Assembly: GCA_963680875.1 (NCBI GenBank)
Contig: OY804580.1
Coordinates: 93,215,353-93,279,352, forward strand
Reading direction: 5' to 3'
Origin: Bathymodiolus brooksi
Lineage: Eukaryota; Mollusca; Bivalvia; Mytilida; Modiolidae
Length of the DNA: 64,000 nt
The notes below the pieces were generated by a model. It was not told the DNA's origin. It saw only the letters and a program-made list of their open reading frames with translations, and did not search any database. The position numbers were made by a program, and so were the translations under genes. Positions 22,701-37,700 of the stretch are shown in pieces. Position 1 is the stretch's first letter, and every line of letters starts with the position of its first letter.

Positions 22701-25700
22701 AATAAAAATAAAAAGGGATAAGAGTTAGAGTTATGGTGTTTAACGCCACTTTTAACAATATTTCAGCTATATCACGGAGGTCAGTTTTATTAGTGGAGGA
22801 AACCGGAGTACCCGGAGAAAACCACCCACCTGCCGTAAGTCACTGACAAATTTATAGCATATTGTTCTATTGAGTATGTTACGCCATGAGCGGGGTTCGA
22901 ACTCACAACGTTAGTGGATATATCCACTGATTACATAGGGAGTTATACATCCATCTACTATATGTTCACGACCGACGACGGCCTCTAAAAGTAAAAAAAA
23001 AGGAAAACACAAGAAAACAAATCAAAACAAAAGGTTATACGCCGCCAGGATTGAGAGTGGTCGATAAAGAAAACGACTTGAACACATCAAAAGGTAAATA
23101 TTCTACACAAAAAGGCAAGTTTTGGTCGGGAAAAAGGTATATCCCAATGCTGAGAGCTGTCGAGTATTTTAAACAAGTTCGAATTTAGAGTATATTTTTT
23201 TTATTTTTTAAAATAATTTATTTAAATGTTAATTTCGCAAATAAAAATTATTTTCAACATTGCTTCGATTGGAAACCTTCCCTCCCAATGATTTTGTTCC
23301 ATTTTTTCTTTTCTCTAATTTTCTCATTGGTAACTTTTTTTATCTGGACATAGAAAGGATGAAGGTACATACATATACATACAAAAATTAAAAAGAAAAA
23401 AAGAAGGGAAGAAAAAGGTACATACTTTTGTACATATATCTATAATAAATATTGTTGTTTGCTTGTCTGGTGGTGTTGAACGTCACTTTCAACCATTCGG
23501 TTATATCGTGGCGGTCAGTTTTATTGGTGGAGGAAACCGATGAAAACCACCGACCTGTCGCAAGTAACTGACAAACTTTATCACATAATGTTGCACACCT
23601 CGGCCTGATCGAGATGCGATCTCACAACATCAGTGGTGATCGGCACTGATTGCACAGGTAGTTGTAAATCCAACTACCAAGCGATCATGGCCACGACATA
23701 GAAGGGATGAAGGTACATACATAAATATTTAAAGAAAAGAAAAGAAAAAAAAGAAAAGAAATAAAAAGGAAAAAAGGAAAACAAGTTCATACATATACAT
23801 GTATCTATAATATATATGTCAAATTTAATAAAACATACAAACTTTTTCTAAGACAAGACCAGTATAAAGTTTTCACCATCTTCATTTGAAAATCCATTTC
23901 AATATATTGACAAAGACGAAACTGCTGTAGATGTCAACAACTATAAGAAATATTTTACTAAGAAAACAAACCAGAATCCTGGTAGGTACACAAACACAAC
24001 AAATAGAAAAAAAACCAGGTTTAACTTCACCACATTTTAGTACCTGTCCCAAGCCAGGACCTGAATTGGTAGCGTCATATGCCTGATCTTTTTTCAATGA
24101 TTGCAAGTTATACGCGATTGTTTCATTTGTCGAAATTGGTGGAATTGTTGGATATCACCATTCAAACTTTCTTTTTTTAAACTCCTAAAAGATTTATATA
24201 AAAGCAACACAAAGCTTCCACAAAAATAGAGCTAGCGAAAATATATCACTGCAACTGTGCTAAAATACTAATATTCGCCAACCCATGTTAAAACTTGTTT
24301 ATAGCTAAAAAAATCTAATTCTGGTTATTACAAAATAGTTACATACACTGGAATCATAATACTAACAACAGAAAAGGATATACATAAATTATCAAATTAA
24401 ATTCAATAATAGAATATATAAAATACAAATAATACCGCACTGTCGAATCAGCTCCAAAATCTAGTAGCAAAATCGATACTCTTAGCACAAAAATAGATGA
24501 CAACTCAATATCCCGGTTTGGTACCGGCATTTTAATAAAAATGCGGCGGGGATAAACTAGTTTGATGGGCCCAGAAACTTCCACTCTTGATAAAATGATG
24601 CTGTCAGTCTTACTGCCATAAAGCCAACAAGGATTAGACGTTAGAGGAAGCACAAGCGATTTTGAAATGAACAAGCGATTTTGAAATGACATAGTTCTTC
24701 GAAACCGGAAAAGATAATTCTGAAATTGATCATATGGCCATTGTATTGACTATCTTTCTTCGATTTACGGATTCTGATTACCCCTTTGGTATCTTCAAGC
24801 TCTTCTTATATGGACCAAACACAACTGATTGTAACAGAGGCTCATGTTTCATTAACGGTACAAGAACAGTTTGAAGATATCAAATGGGTAATATGAAGCT
24901 GTAAATCGAAGATGGACATATAATGCTAAAAGGACAAACACTGATTTACCAAACACTACGCAAAAAACTTGAAATTGAGCAACACGAATCCCACTAGAAA
25001 CCGGGAAAAACTCAAGGCTTCCGAAGGTTAAACAGTTCCTGTTGTTTGAAATTATTTTAAAGTGTCCAGTTATCATTAAACTAAAAAGCGAGCACAACCC
25101 AGTATATAAAATTGAAAGTATCGGTTAAAATACTTACTTATAGATTAATGCTACCCTATTCCATATCAGGACTGTTATTATCCCGAGAAACCGATATCGG
25201 GCAGAGGGCTTTAGCCCGAGGGTCGATATCGGTCGAAGGATGAAAACAGTTCTGATACTGAAAAGGGCATTTCAACATTGAATTAACAAATTTAACTTTA
25301 CACACACACACACACACACACACCAAACTATGAGTGATTGATATCAACTGAGGGATGATAACAGTACTGATATGGAAAAGGGCATGCATTGTTCTATTTA
25401 TAAAGAAGCTTGATATCATGTTGTTCTATTTATGAAGAGGCTTGATATCATGTTATCAGAGTTTTGCCCCGATATCTGCCCATTAGCTGATTATCACTGT
25501 GGCACTTGGTTGTTAACGTATGGGCACAATTGACGTTATTACTTATAAATATGTGATATTTTCTATTAATATACAGACAAATGTTACAGCAGATGTGTGG
25601 GCAACATATGAAGCAGAAAAATACTGGAAACAACATGAATCTAATCACCTTGCCTGCAGATATATAGGAACAAAATCTGGTATAATGCGTGCTTATCCAG

Positions 25701-28700
25701 GCGTATCTCTGACAAAAAATTATGATCATGAGAAAAGACCTTGGTAAATATTCTATTAAAATGGCTTGAATTGTGGTATTATTTTAATGAGTGAGTGAGT
25801 GATTGTTGTTTAGCGCCAATTCAGCAATTTTTCAGCTATTTCATGGTGAGAACAGGTTAATTTTCAATGAGATGATGATGAGGTCCGCTTTGTTCTAGAC
25901 CAACACGCTGAAGTGGATTTTTATAGTGGTAGCTCACTGAAACAACTGTCCACAGGTAGACATGTCGCTCCACTCGGACACATTATTCTGATTTTGAGCC
26001 AAAGCCGCAGTTTCAAACTAAATTAGTGTCGATATTTTTGTTCACTCAAGGTATAAGTCGAATACAGTTCGTATTCATTTTGACAGGATTTAATACCTAA
26101 TTAGTGATACCGGGGGTATGACATTGACTATTGGTAGAACAATATACGGAAACTCACTATAGAATAAAATAAACAGATTACGATTTTCATTTATTCATAA
26201 TATTCCAGTGGTTCTTATTAGCTAAATGCAGCATTTGATTTAATTACCAATTTTAGAATGGATGCATATCAGCTTGTTGTGAATAAATATTAGAGAATAC
26301 CGAGGGGGCGGGCATTCAAAAATGGATAGATAATCCAGAGAAACTTGCAACATAAGATACACAAGACGAAGAAAAACAAAGCAAAAATACAACACAATAT
26401 GTGTTGGACACCACTATGCACAAACAAACACAAATAACATAAATAAGACATGAGCTCTCCTACAAACAACTGGAGGTAAAAATTATACGTACATCGTTTT
26501 CATGCGGAAATCACAACAAGAAATTCAAAACGTAAAGACACATAATAGGACAACACAACAACTAAAAAGATGAGCAACACGGACCGACCAAAACACCTAC
26601 CTAGAAATGTACAACGTGTTTCTTCTGATTGCCAACTAGAATATAATAGTCTTATAATTTAATTCTAAGGTTTCAACAAGCAACATCACACCCAGAGATG
26701 ATGTATATTACTCTGCCTTACAAAGATGCATGGGGATCAGGAATATTGATATCTCAAGAGCATACAATTCACAAGCGAGAGTAAGTACTCAATATTACTC
26801 CCGATCGGGTATCAGGAATATTGATATCTCAATAGCAAACAATCCACAAGCGAGAGTAGGTACTCAATATTATTCATGACCTAGAATCAGGAATATTGAC
26901 ATCTTAAATGAAACTAATTCATAAACGAGAGTAAGTACTCAATATTATTTCCGACCAGGAATTATCATGCAATTCACAAGCAAAAGTAAGCATTACAGAT
27001 TACTCCTGATCAGGAATCAGGAATATTGATATCACATGAAAATACAATTAATAAACGATAGCACCAAAGCATGCAATTCACAAGCGAGAGTAAGTATTCA
27101 ATATCACTCCTTATCAGGATAATTGATATCACCAAAGCATGCATTTCACAAGCGAGAGTAAGTATTAAAGATTACCCCCCGATCAGGAATTAGGAATAAT
27201 GATATCACAAGAGCAAACAATTCACAAGCGAGAGTAAGTACTCAATATCATTCCCGAATCAAGAATTAGTAATATTGATAGCACAAGAGCATACAATTCA
27301 TAAACGAGAATAAGTATTATATATCACTACCGATGAAATAGAACGTAGATATCTAATTTAGTGCGCTCGACACGTTTGTGGAATTCTTTAAGATCGCTGT
27401 TTGTGTTGATATACAACCTTTGACTACCTACCGCTTCTAACCAATAAACTACATCACCATTTCACCCATTAAGAATATCATTTCATATGAAATGGATAGT
27501 AATAGGTTTTCATACATTGATTTCATTTTTACAGTTCTAAACAGGTGACTGCTGTATTAGGTACAGACTTCCCACTACAGTATTTCAGCTGGTTTATTGA
27601 CAATGTATATCCCTCATGCTCTGCTAGTGAATATAGGTAAGATGGTTTTCTGAAATTAAAATGCATATCTAATTCAAACAACAACGTCTATTTTAAAGAA
27701 TTTTAAGGGTAGAGTGTATATTTGAAATAGAAGGTCGAACAGCGTATGGTCAAATGTAAAGTGTTCTATATTAAAGGACATGATGAATGAGGTCAATTGT
27801 ATATGTGTTTTAAAGTGATCAGTCATGTATTTTTGTGTTAGTGGTATCGATGAGTGAGGTCAATTGTATATGTGTTTTAAAGTGATCAGTCATGTATTTT
27901 TGTGTTAGTGGTATCGATGAGTGAGGTCAATTGTATATGTGTTTTAAAGTGATCAGTCATGTATTTTTGTGTTAGTGGTATCGATGAGTGAGGTCAATTG
28001 TATATGTGTTTTAAAGTGATCAGTCATGTATTTTTGTGTTAGTGGTATCGATGAGTGAGGTCAATTGTATATGTGTTTTAAAGTGATCAGTCATGTATTT
28101 TTGTGTTAGTGGTATCGATGAGTGAGGTCAATTGTATATGTGTTTTAAAGTGATCAGTCATGTATTTTTGTGTTAGTGGTATCGATGAGTGAGGTCAATT
28201 GTATATGTGTTTTAAAGTGATCAGTCATGTATTTTTGTGTTAGTGGTATCGATGAGTGAGGTCAATTGTATATGTGTTTTAAAGTGATCAGTCATGTATT
28301 TTTGTGTTAGTGGTATCGATGAGTGAGGTCAATTGTATATGTGTTTTAAAGTGATCAGTCATGTATTTTTGTGTTAGTGGTATCGATGAGTGAGGTCAAT
28401 TGTATATGTGTTTTAAAGTGATCAGTCATGTATTTTTGTGTTAGTGGTATCGATGAGTGAGGTCAATTGTATATGTGTTTTAAAGTGATCAGTCATGTAT
28501 TTGTGTGTTAGTGGTATCGATGAGTGACGTCAATTGTATATATGTTTTAATGTGATCAGTCATGTATTTTTGTGTTAGTGGTATCGATGAGTGAGGTCAA
28601 TTGTATATGTGTTTTAAAGTGATCAGTCATTTATTTTTGTGTTAGTGGTATCGGTGAGTGAGGTCAATTGTATATGTGTTTTAAAGTGATCAGTCATGTA

Positions 28701-31700
28701 TTTTTGTGTTAGTGGTATCGATGAGTGAGGTCAATTGTATATGTGTTTTAAAGTGATCAGTCATGTATTTTTGTGTTAGTGGTATCGATGAGTGAGGTCA
28801 ATTGTATATGCGTTTTAAAGTGATCAGTCATGTATTTTTGTGTTAGTGGTATCGATGAGTGAGGTCAATTGTATATGTGTTTTAAAGTGATCAGTCATGT
28901 ATTTTTGTGTTAGTGGTATCGATGAGTGAGGTCAATTGTATATGTGTTTTAAAGTGATCAGTCATGTATTTTTGTGTTAGTGGTATCGATGAGTGAGGTC
29001 AATTGTATATGTGTTTTAAAGTGATCAGTCATGTATTTTTGTGTTAGTGGTATCGATGAGTGAGGTCAATTGTATATGTGTTTTAAAGTGATCAGTCATG
29101 TATTTTTGTGTTAGTGGTATCGATGAGTGAGGTCAATTGTATATGTGTTTTAAAGTGATCAGTCATGTATTTTTGTGTTAGTGGTATCGATGAGTGAGGT
29201 CAATTGTATATGTGTTTTAAAGTGATCAGTCATGTATTTTTGTGTTAGTGGTATCGATGAGTGAGGTCAATTGTATATGTGTTTTAAAGTGATCAGTCAT
29301 GTATTTTTGTGTTAGTGGTATCGATGAGTGAGGTCAATTGTATATGTGTTTTAAAGTGATCAGTCATGTATTTTTGTGTTAGTGGTATCGATGAGTGAGG
29401 TCAATTGTATATGTGTTTTAAAGTGATCAGTCATGTATTTTTGTGTTAGTGGTATCGATGAGTGAGGTCAATTGTATATGTGTTTTAAAGTGATCAGTCA
29501 TGTATTTTTGTGTTAGTGGTATCGATGAGTGAGGTCAATTGTATATGTGTTTTAAAGTGATCAGTCATGTATTTTTGTGTTAGTGGTATCGATGAGTGAG
29601 GTCAATTGTATATGTGTTTTAAAGTGATCAGTCATGTATTTTTGTGTTAGTGGTATCGATGAGTGAGGTCAATTGTATATGTGTTTTAAAGTGATCAGTC
29701 ATGTATTTTTGTGTTAGTGGTATCGATGAGTGAGGTCAATTGTATATGTGTTTTAAAGTGATCAGTCATGTATTTTTGTGTTAGTGGTATCGATGAGTGA
29801 GGTCAATTGTATATGTGTTTTAAAGTGATCAGTCATGTATTTTTGTGTTAGTGGTATCGATGAGTGAGGTCAATTGTATATGTGTTTTAAAGTGATCAGT
29901 CATGTATTTTTGTGTTAGTGGTATCGATGAGTGAGGTCAATTGTATATGTGTTTTAAAGTGATCAGTCATGTATTTTTGTGTTAGTGGTATCGATGAGTG
30001 AGGTCAATTGTATATGTGTTTTAAAGTGATCAGTCATGTATTTTTGTGTTAGTGGTATCGATGAGTGAGGTCAATTGTATATGTGTTTTAAAGTGATCAG
30101 TCATGTATTTTTGTGTTAGATCGATTTTGCTCCTTTCTACGAATTGGATATATTTAATATATCATATTCTTGAACGAAATAGGGTAGGTATGTGTGCAAC
30201 TTTTATCAGTATCTATAGCAACTGACGTTGTGAGTTCGAATCTCTCTCAGGCGAGGTGTACTAGATACAACATTATGTGATGAAGATTGTCAGTGGCTTT
30301 CGGCAGCTCGATGGATTTCTCCGGTACCCCGGTTTCTTCCACCAATAAAACTTACCGTCACGATATAACTGAAATGTTGTTGAAAGTGACATAACCCGTA
30401 TGTCTTTCACCTGAATTAGTACATGATATTACCTACAATGTATACTCTTTAATTACAGGTGTATTATCATTGAAGATAATGGTTTTATTGTCATGCACCC
30501 ATCTTTCAAAGAGAGCACGAATGCAGATAAATTCTTGAAATCTATTCATATAACTGTTGAAGTAAGTGGTGTGGTTTTAATGCTGAATTATTTATCATAG
30601 CCATTCCAGTTATGCAACTCAAATTTGTCGTCCCTGTCAAACTACCCGTTCTTTTCCCGTGGCGGTCAAAAGTCGTTGACCCAGTTAACTAATCCCTCCA
30701 TCATTTGTAAATAGTTGTTTTGTTCATACAGATTTGCTATGGTCCTGAATATAGCTGAAATACTGCTTGCTGGACGTTAATCAATAATTTATCTAATTTA
30801 GGCAGTAAATTTATGTTTCAGCTTGTTGCACATAGGATCACAACCACTCTTATTAATAAGAGCCTGGGTGAATGATATGATCAAGATACTGTTCACTGTT
30901 CTACTGTTTAACATTACGTACATTGGTTTTGAAGAATGGTTTGACAAAAACCACTGGACAAAATGGAATCCTTTCGGAATATGTTATCTAATTTTTCTTT
31001 CTCCTGATTTCTTTGCCACTGTTTTTTCAAGTGAATTTTGGACACGTTCCGACAGTTTATTATTTTATTTATCAAATGAACCGGAAATAAAACTAAATGA
31101 AAAATGTATGTCTACACCATAATAGCGTAACACATTTCTTATGAAAAAATTGCCCGTCGTTGTCATGATCGTAGGTAGTTGAATTTACAACTATCTATGT
31201 AATCAGTGAACATCACCACTACTGTTGTGAGTTTAAATCCTGTTCATGGCGAGGTGTACTCGATATAGCATTATGTGATAAAGTTTGTCAATGACTTGTG
31301 GGAAATCTGAGATTTTCTTCGGGTACTCTGATTTCACCCACCAATAAAACTGACCGCCAGGATATAGCTGAAATATTATTGAAAGTAGTGTTAAGCGCCA
31401 TAACCCACCATTATCTAAAAAAAAACCACCAAAAAAACAACATTCTGCAAAATTAGTGAACTGAGCAAAGAATCCATGTAACCAGTTTATCAATTGCAAA
31501 TGTTGTATTTTTATTTGCTTGTCTATGCTTGTCTATGCTAATCAAAGTACAAATATGACTAAATACCAAAGCATCATACAACACAGTTTTACAAACGAAT
31601 ATATTTGATTTACGAACTGAAACATAATACTCGTTGTCTTTTTTAAATGAATGTAAGTCACGAATTGTTACTGAATGTTGTTTATGTCAAATATGATTGG

Positions 31701-34700
31701 ACTTCACTTACAAATGAACAATATCATGTTGAATTGAATAGGGAAGTTGAAGGTCAACACTAATTTATATTTTTCCATTCTACAAGTTATTCTTAGATTG
31801 TTATTGTTATATACAAAATGTACATTGGAATTTTTGAAATCTGACACCAGAATTTTCCGACAAAATATTATGATCTCAAAGTATCTATTTAACACTTGTT
31901 GTTAAAAAATATCCTTGTGTATTCCGAAACCTGTCTCTTCTGACCTGCGACACTGTTTTCCACCCCTAGTATTATTAAATAAACTTGATAAATTCTTCTT
32001 TTTTTTTCTTTTTTTTTTTTTTCTTTTCAATATCACAGATTTTATTTAGTAAATATCTTGTTACATTTTTACTTCAGAGTCCAAGTTCCTCTGAAGTATC
32101 CCTGTGAAATTCTGTTTTGAATATCCAGGGAAATACTCAAAACTATAATTACATATACTTTATAAATCCTGTGTTTTCCGACCCTTTTGATGATGTTGAA
32201 AGTTTGAAAAACGAAAATCAAACTGTTCAAAATATGTGAGAGCACAAAATCACCAAAACAGACTTAGCCATATTAAACCATAGAAACATAAGGACGACTG
32301 CTACAAAGAGATAATTAATTGGTATTTAGCAAATGTATACATGCAGACACCAAGTAATACTTACATTTATTCCACCCAAGCATAAATGTGAACATCAATG
32401 ACACTATATCTCAATTCCTCCAATCGTAACACGTGGAACTAAACCATGTTTTGAAAATCCATATTAGCACTTGTATGAAAACGTAGAAATCTAAATTATT
32501 TGACTTTCCAGTTATTCTATTTTGAGCATACTTGATGAAGTTTTAATGGAAACGCTCCGTGCGAACTAAATTTGACATCTACGTTTTTATCGGCAAATTG
32601 GACATGTCCCCTTTGATTTGTGTCTCTGATAAAGTCTGGATCATTGAACTGACCTTGATCCACAAAAATATTAGGTCAGTTCATAACTTGACTCACATGT
32701 GCATGTTTATCTATCAATCTGATGTAAAGCACATTATGACGTCACCGATAAAAATAATAACGTCAGTTTCAAGCATAAAAATACTTTCAACCTACACTTT
32801 TGTTGTTATCTTAGGGATAATTATGTATAATAACAGATAAAAAAAGGTACAATTACCGATAAAAAGAATTGTGGACTTTTGTTTCTGATACAGACTTTCT
32901 CAAAGATATCGCCCAGCGAGCAAAGATTATCTCTCTGAGAAAGTCTGTATCAGAAACAAAAAGTCCTATATTCTATGTTTATTAGTGCACTCGACGCGTT
33001 CTAAGCAATGCATAATTTCTCCCTGCAAATGTAAAACCTTCATCAAGTCAAACGAATTGAAAGTCAAATAATTTACAAGTCTTTAGTAGCAAGATATCCG
33101 AAGGCCCTAAACAGGAGTTACGAAACGAAGTCATAATGTATACTTACTCGACAATATTCAGATTATTTAATAAAGTTTGTTGTTGAGATGAAGTGGAGAA
33201 GCTGTATACGTGTATTAAAAAGTTATGCTGCATTTTGCAAATTGAATTGAATTGAAATATAAGAAAACAAATTTGTATTTGGACTAGGTTCTACAAATAT
33301 CAAGTTAAGATTAATTGACAGTGAACTTTAATTGAAATATTTATCATTTTACAATTAAAATTTAATTGATGCTATATACATTTTAGAAAGACACGTACAA
33401 CACTAGACAAATTATTTTGTTTTAGAAAACAATGTAGATATCTAATTAAAAGTGCATAAAGCGTTCCTATAATAACCTTAATCAGGCATGGTCAAACACA
33501 CTAGTATTGAACGTTTATTCAAATAGTGTGGGTCTGTCGAAGTCCCGATTGTATGGTAGTTGGATTTATAACCACCTATGTCACCAGTGCCTATCACCAC
33601 TAACGTTGTGAGTTCGAATCCCGCTCAGGCGAGGCGTCCTCAATATAACATTATGTGATCAAGTCTGTCAGTAACTTACGACAGGTCGGGGTTTTCTTGG
33701 GGTACTCCGGTGGTTTCTTACACCAATAAAAAAAAAAACTGACCGCCACAATATAACTGAACTATTGGTGAAAATGGCGTTAAACACCATAAACCAAACC
33801 TACCTAGATGTTTAATATTCTACACTGAAATGTAATTGATATATAGCTTTAAGTACTTTGTAGGATAGTGGATATGTTGTGTTTAAGAAAATAGTATTGT
33901 ACATGTACATTTCTAAATATTATAGGAACCTGCTCTGGCAAATGTCCTGGCTAGTAAAGGTGTATTAAATCAACACGAATGTCAAGACTACTCCGTAAAC
34001 AAAGAACTTCGCTCATACCGGGTAAGTTTACATATATCACAGAAAACAGGGACAATCAACAGTGGGCAATCCAGAAAAAACATGCAACATTTGGACACGT
34101 GACACAAAACAAAGACAAAGAAAACAACACAACACTAGAAGAGTGTGAAGATACCAAAGGGAGGTAATCAGAATCCGTATATCGAAGAAGAACAGACAAC
34201 ACAATGGCCAAAAGAAAAAGGACAAAAGGGACAAACAACAATCTACAAAATATAAACATAAAACCAAAGATCGAGTAACACGAACCCCACTAAAAACCGG
34301 GAGTGAACTCATGTACTCCAGAAGGGTAGGCAGTTTCTTCTCCACTAGTGGCACCCGTGGTGTTAGTCTAGTTATAGACCCGGTGATAAGTCATGAATGA
34401 GGAAAGAACCAGAAATTATTTCCATGAGTGGAACATATCCGTGGTCATTTGTGAAACTATATATAGATGAGCAACACGGATCTCATCCCATTTTTTTAAT
34501 ATATTTTATAAGAAAGAATAATGATTTAAAAGACCAAGAAGGGAAACCTAATTGTAAAGACATTAAAATCAACCTGCAAAAATGTTTATGTTTACAGTCG
34601 AACCCAGAGGATGTCTGTCTATTACGGAAGGGGCTGAATTTTTTATTAATCTTTCAAAATCCTTACCATTAAAATGTTGGACACACTCACTCCTGATGGA

Positions 34701-37700
34701 ATACAACAAATTAGTTTTCAGTGTATGTTATACATGTACTATTTATTCAGGTTACAATGACAGTAGAAAACCCTAATGGACTAAGCTTTGACGATACTGA
34801 TGACCAATTCGAACTGAAGCCTATTCCTGAAACCAACATTTATATCATCAGGCATAGGGTACCATCTACTCTTTCATCTGTTTGTAAATGTTTAAGTTGA
34901 CAATATAATACTATCACGCTTTGTTTCTACTGGATGTTCTTTTTAATATTGTGCGCATGTTCTGCCATTTTAATTACACCTCTGTATTCAATGCCACAAT
35001 TGGAGTTACAAATATATACACATTTTCACACAAAGAGTCGTGTACAACATATCACGTCACAATCAATGTAAGAATACGAAAAATAACTGTAATCTACTGA
35101 TGGACGATGTGTGTCAAGTCTGCTGTGTTTTAGCTCTAATGGCAATGTTAGTGACTAAATTTGATATCTACGTTTTTACTAGGTCTATTGTCGTTATTAC
35201 AATAATTAGGAAATTATCATTTAAAAATAAGTAAGAAAATATATGGATGTAAATGAACATGAGAGAATATCCAACATTACACTTAGACCTAAATTCAAGT
35301 ATAGGAACAGGGCTTTTATTGCTGTTCTACATTTCACAGTCACAGTAGGGTCTTCAACAATGGGCAACACTCCTACTCTATTATGAAGGATATGCATACA
35401 TGTAATAGCAAACATTTGAAGATCATAATAAAACACCAAAAGATATTTTTTGTCAGCTTTGTAATGAGCACACACAATTAAATTAAAAAATCTTTCAGAT
35501 TATCTTGTTCTCAATCTTATTATGTTTTACAAATATTTGATTCTTGAACGCCACGATATAGCTGAAATATTACTAAGGTTGGCATTAAGCACCCATCAAT
35601 CAATCAATCAATTGATTCTTGAACCTGACATTTCTAATGTTTCAGGACAGCCTTGTAAAACCAGATTTTAGACAGTGCAACCAAGATTGTAACTGTCTTT
35701 GCTTTAATAGCATTGAGTATGATGTCTGTACGAATATCTACAATACGTAAGTTTTAGTATGAGTGTTAATCATCATTTTACATTTGATTTATATCCACAT
35801 CGCTAGAGTGAGTAGTTCCTCGTTGATGATCACGCTTTTTCATTCAATCGTTCAGTAAAAATATTTGTCTTTGTTGCACAATGCAGATCTTACGCGTCGT
35901 GCACACTAAATTTGATATCTTTGTTTTGATTAGTTATCCATTGAAAGATGTCCGTGTCTACGCCTATTGTTTCCGCACAAGAAATGCATTCGTGTCATTA
36001 TTATACACGACTGACATGGACATCATATATAAAACCATTTTGGACCACATGGTTTCAATCCTCGTGTTTTTTGGAAGTTGTTTTTGTGATGTTAAACTGA
36101 GTTATTTCATTTTAATATCAGACTACAGTGGTGATGCTTTGTATCTCAGGATGTAGATTTTACTCACCTGTTGCCAGGACTTACACGGACGTATCTCTTC
36201 ACTAAGAGTGGAGACGTGGGGCTATATTACTAATTTAACCACACCATTTTTTTAAAGTGCAAACCGCATGGATGGTGTACCATGTAATGGTTATATTTAG
36301 CGTGCTCGACCGGAGTGCGATAGATCGTGGGTTCGAGACCCGATCAGGTCAGACCAAAGATTATAAAATTGGTATTTGTTGCTTCTCCGCTAAGCACGCA
36401 GCATTAAGGAGAGAGAACAAAGACTGGTTGGCTCGGAATCAGGATAATGTGTCCGAGTGGGGCGACATGTCTACCCACGGACTGCTGTTTCAGTGCGCAA
36501 GCATTATAAAAATCCAACTAAGCGTGTTGTTCTTGTACAAAGCGGACCTCATCATCTTCCCATTGAAAATTAACTTGCTCTTGCCATGACATAGCTGAAA
36601 AATTGCTGAGTTGGCGTTAAACAACAATCACTCACTCACTATTGAAGTGTATGCGCCAAGCCAGAAATGTGCGCAGTCGTGTGTTTGTGTTACGGGTGTT
36701 GATTTTACTTTTTTCTACAATTTTTCTATTACATTTTTGCTTGTTTTCATTTTATTTCAAACATGTTTATTTGATCACATCATTTTCCCCCTTTGTCTCG
36801 ATATCTTTTACAAATCTATGTTGTGCCCTAGGAGATACTGATGGGTGACATACAATGGAACAACATTTTCATTTTACCTTCTTATTGTTATTATTTTCTA
36901 GTCTTCGATTCTAACATTAGCATTTTCCATTATTATCACATTCTTCGCCCTAATTTCGATATCTATGTATTTATTCTACTTCTACCATATGCTGATCAAG
37001 TTGAACAAGTTGAAGATTGTGTCAAAGATACATTTGTTTTCTTTATTACAGTGACAGAAGTCTACCTTGTAGTGCCAGGTTACCAGATACATCTGGTGTC
37101 AGTACACCGGAAGAGTTAGCTGGTTTACCTACATATTTTTCTTTATTACAATGATAGAAGTCTACCTTGTAGTGCCAGGTTACCAGATACATCTGGTATC
37201 AGTACACCGGAAGAGTTGACTGATTTACCAACATGTTTTTCTTTATTACAGTGACGGAAATCTACCTTGTAGTGCCAGGATACCAGATACATCTGGTGTT
37301 AGTACACCGGAAGAGTTGACTGGTTTACCAACATGTTTTTCTTTATTACAGTGACGGAAGTCTACCTTGTAGTGCCAGGATACCAGATACATCTGGTGTC
37401 AGTACACCGGAAGAGTTGACTGGTTTACCAACTTGGTTTTCTTTATTACAGTGACGGAAGTCTACCTTGTAGTGCCAGGATACCAGATACATCTGGTGTC
37501 AGTACACCGGAAGAGTTAAATGATTTAATAACATGTTTTAACCCACAGTGTCCTACAAGGCAAAGTAAAAGGTAGATAAAACGTTTATGAATAATACTTC
37601 ATGCAGAGGATTGTCAAAAGGCACGATCCCGGTTCATTAAATGTCATCTTCTTCTGAATAGTTGATGTCAGTGCACGGGTTTAATCAAAGTTTGATTATT

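Noticed and set aside
27785..30118. CRISPR-like array
   Set aside because: Units are contiguous 67-bp repeats without spacers in a eukaryotic intron, so this is a minisatellite.
30823..31122. 99-codon open frame in gene A intron
   Set aside because: The exons at 30459 and 33926 join directly in phase and match the family across the junction (HITVE-EPALAN), leaving no room for another exon. The frame has no family resemblance.
32559..32840. 93-codon frame present in both arms (63703-63984)
   Set aside because: Starts within the dispersed ribozyme-family repeat and continues through intron. Similarity comes from the inverted duplication, not from selection on a protein.
34797..34820. CTGATGA hammerhead core match in the 34751 exon
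   Set aside because: It is protein-coding (TDDQFEL), with no GAAA or stem partners in the right positions.
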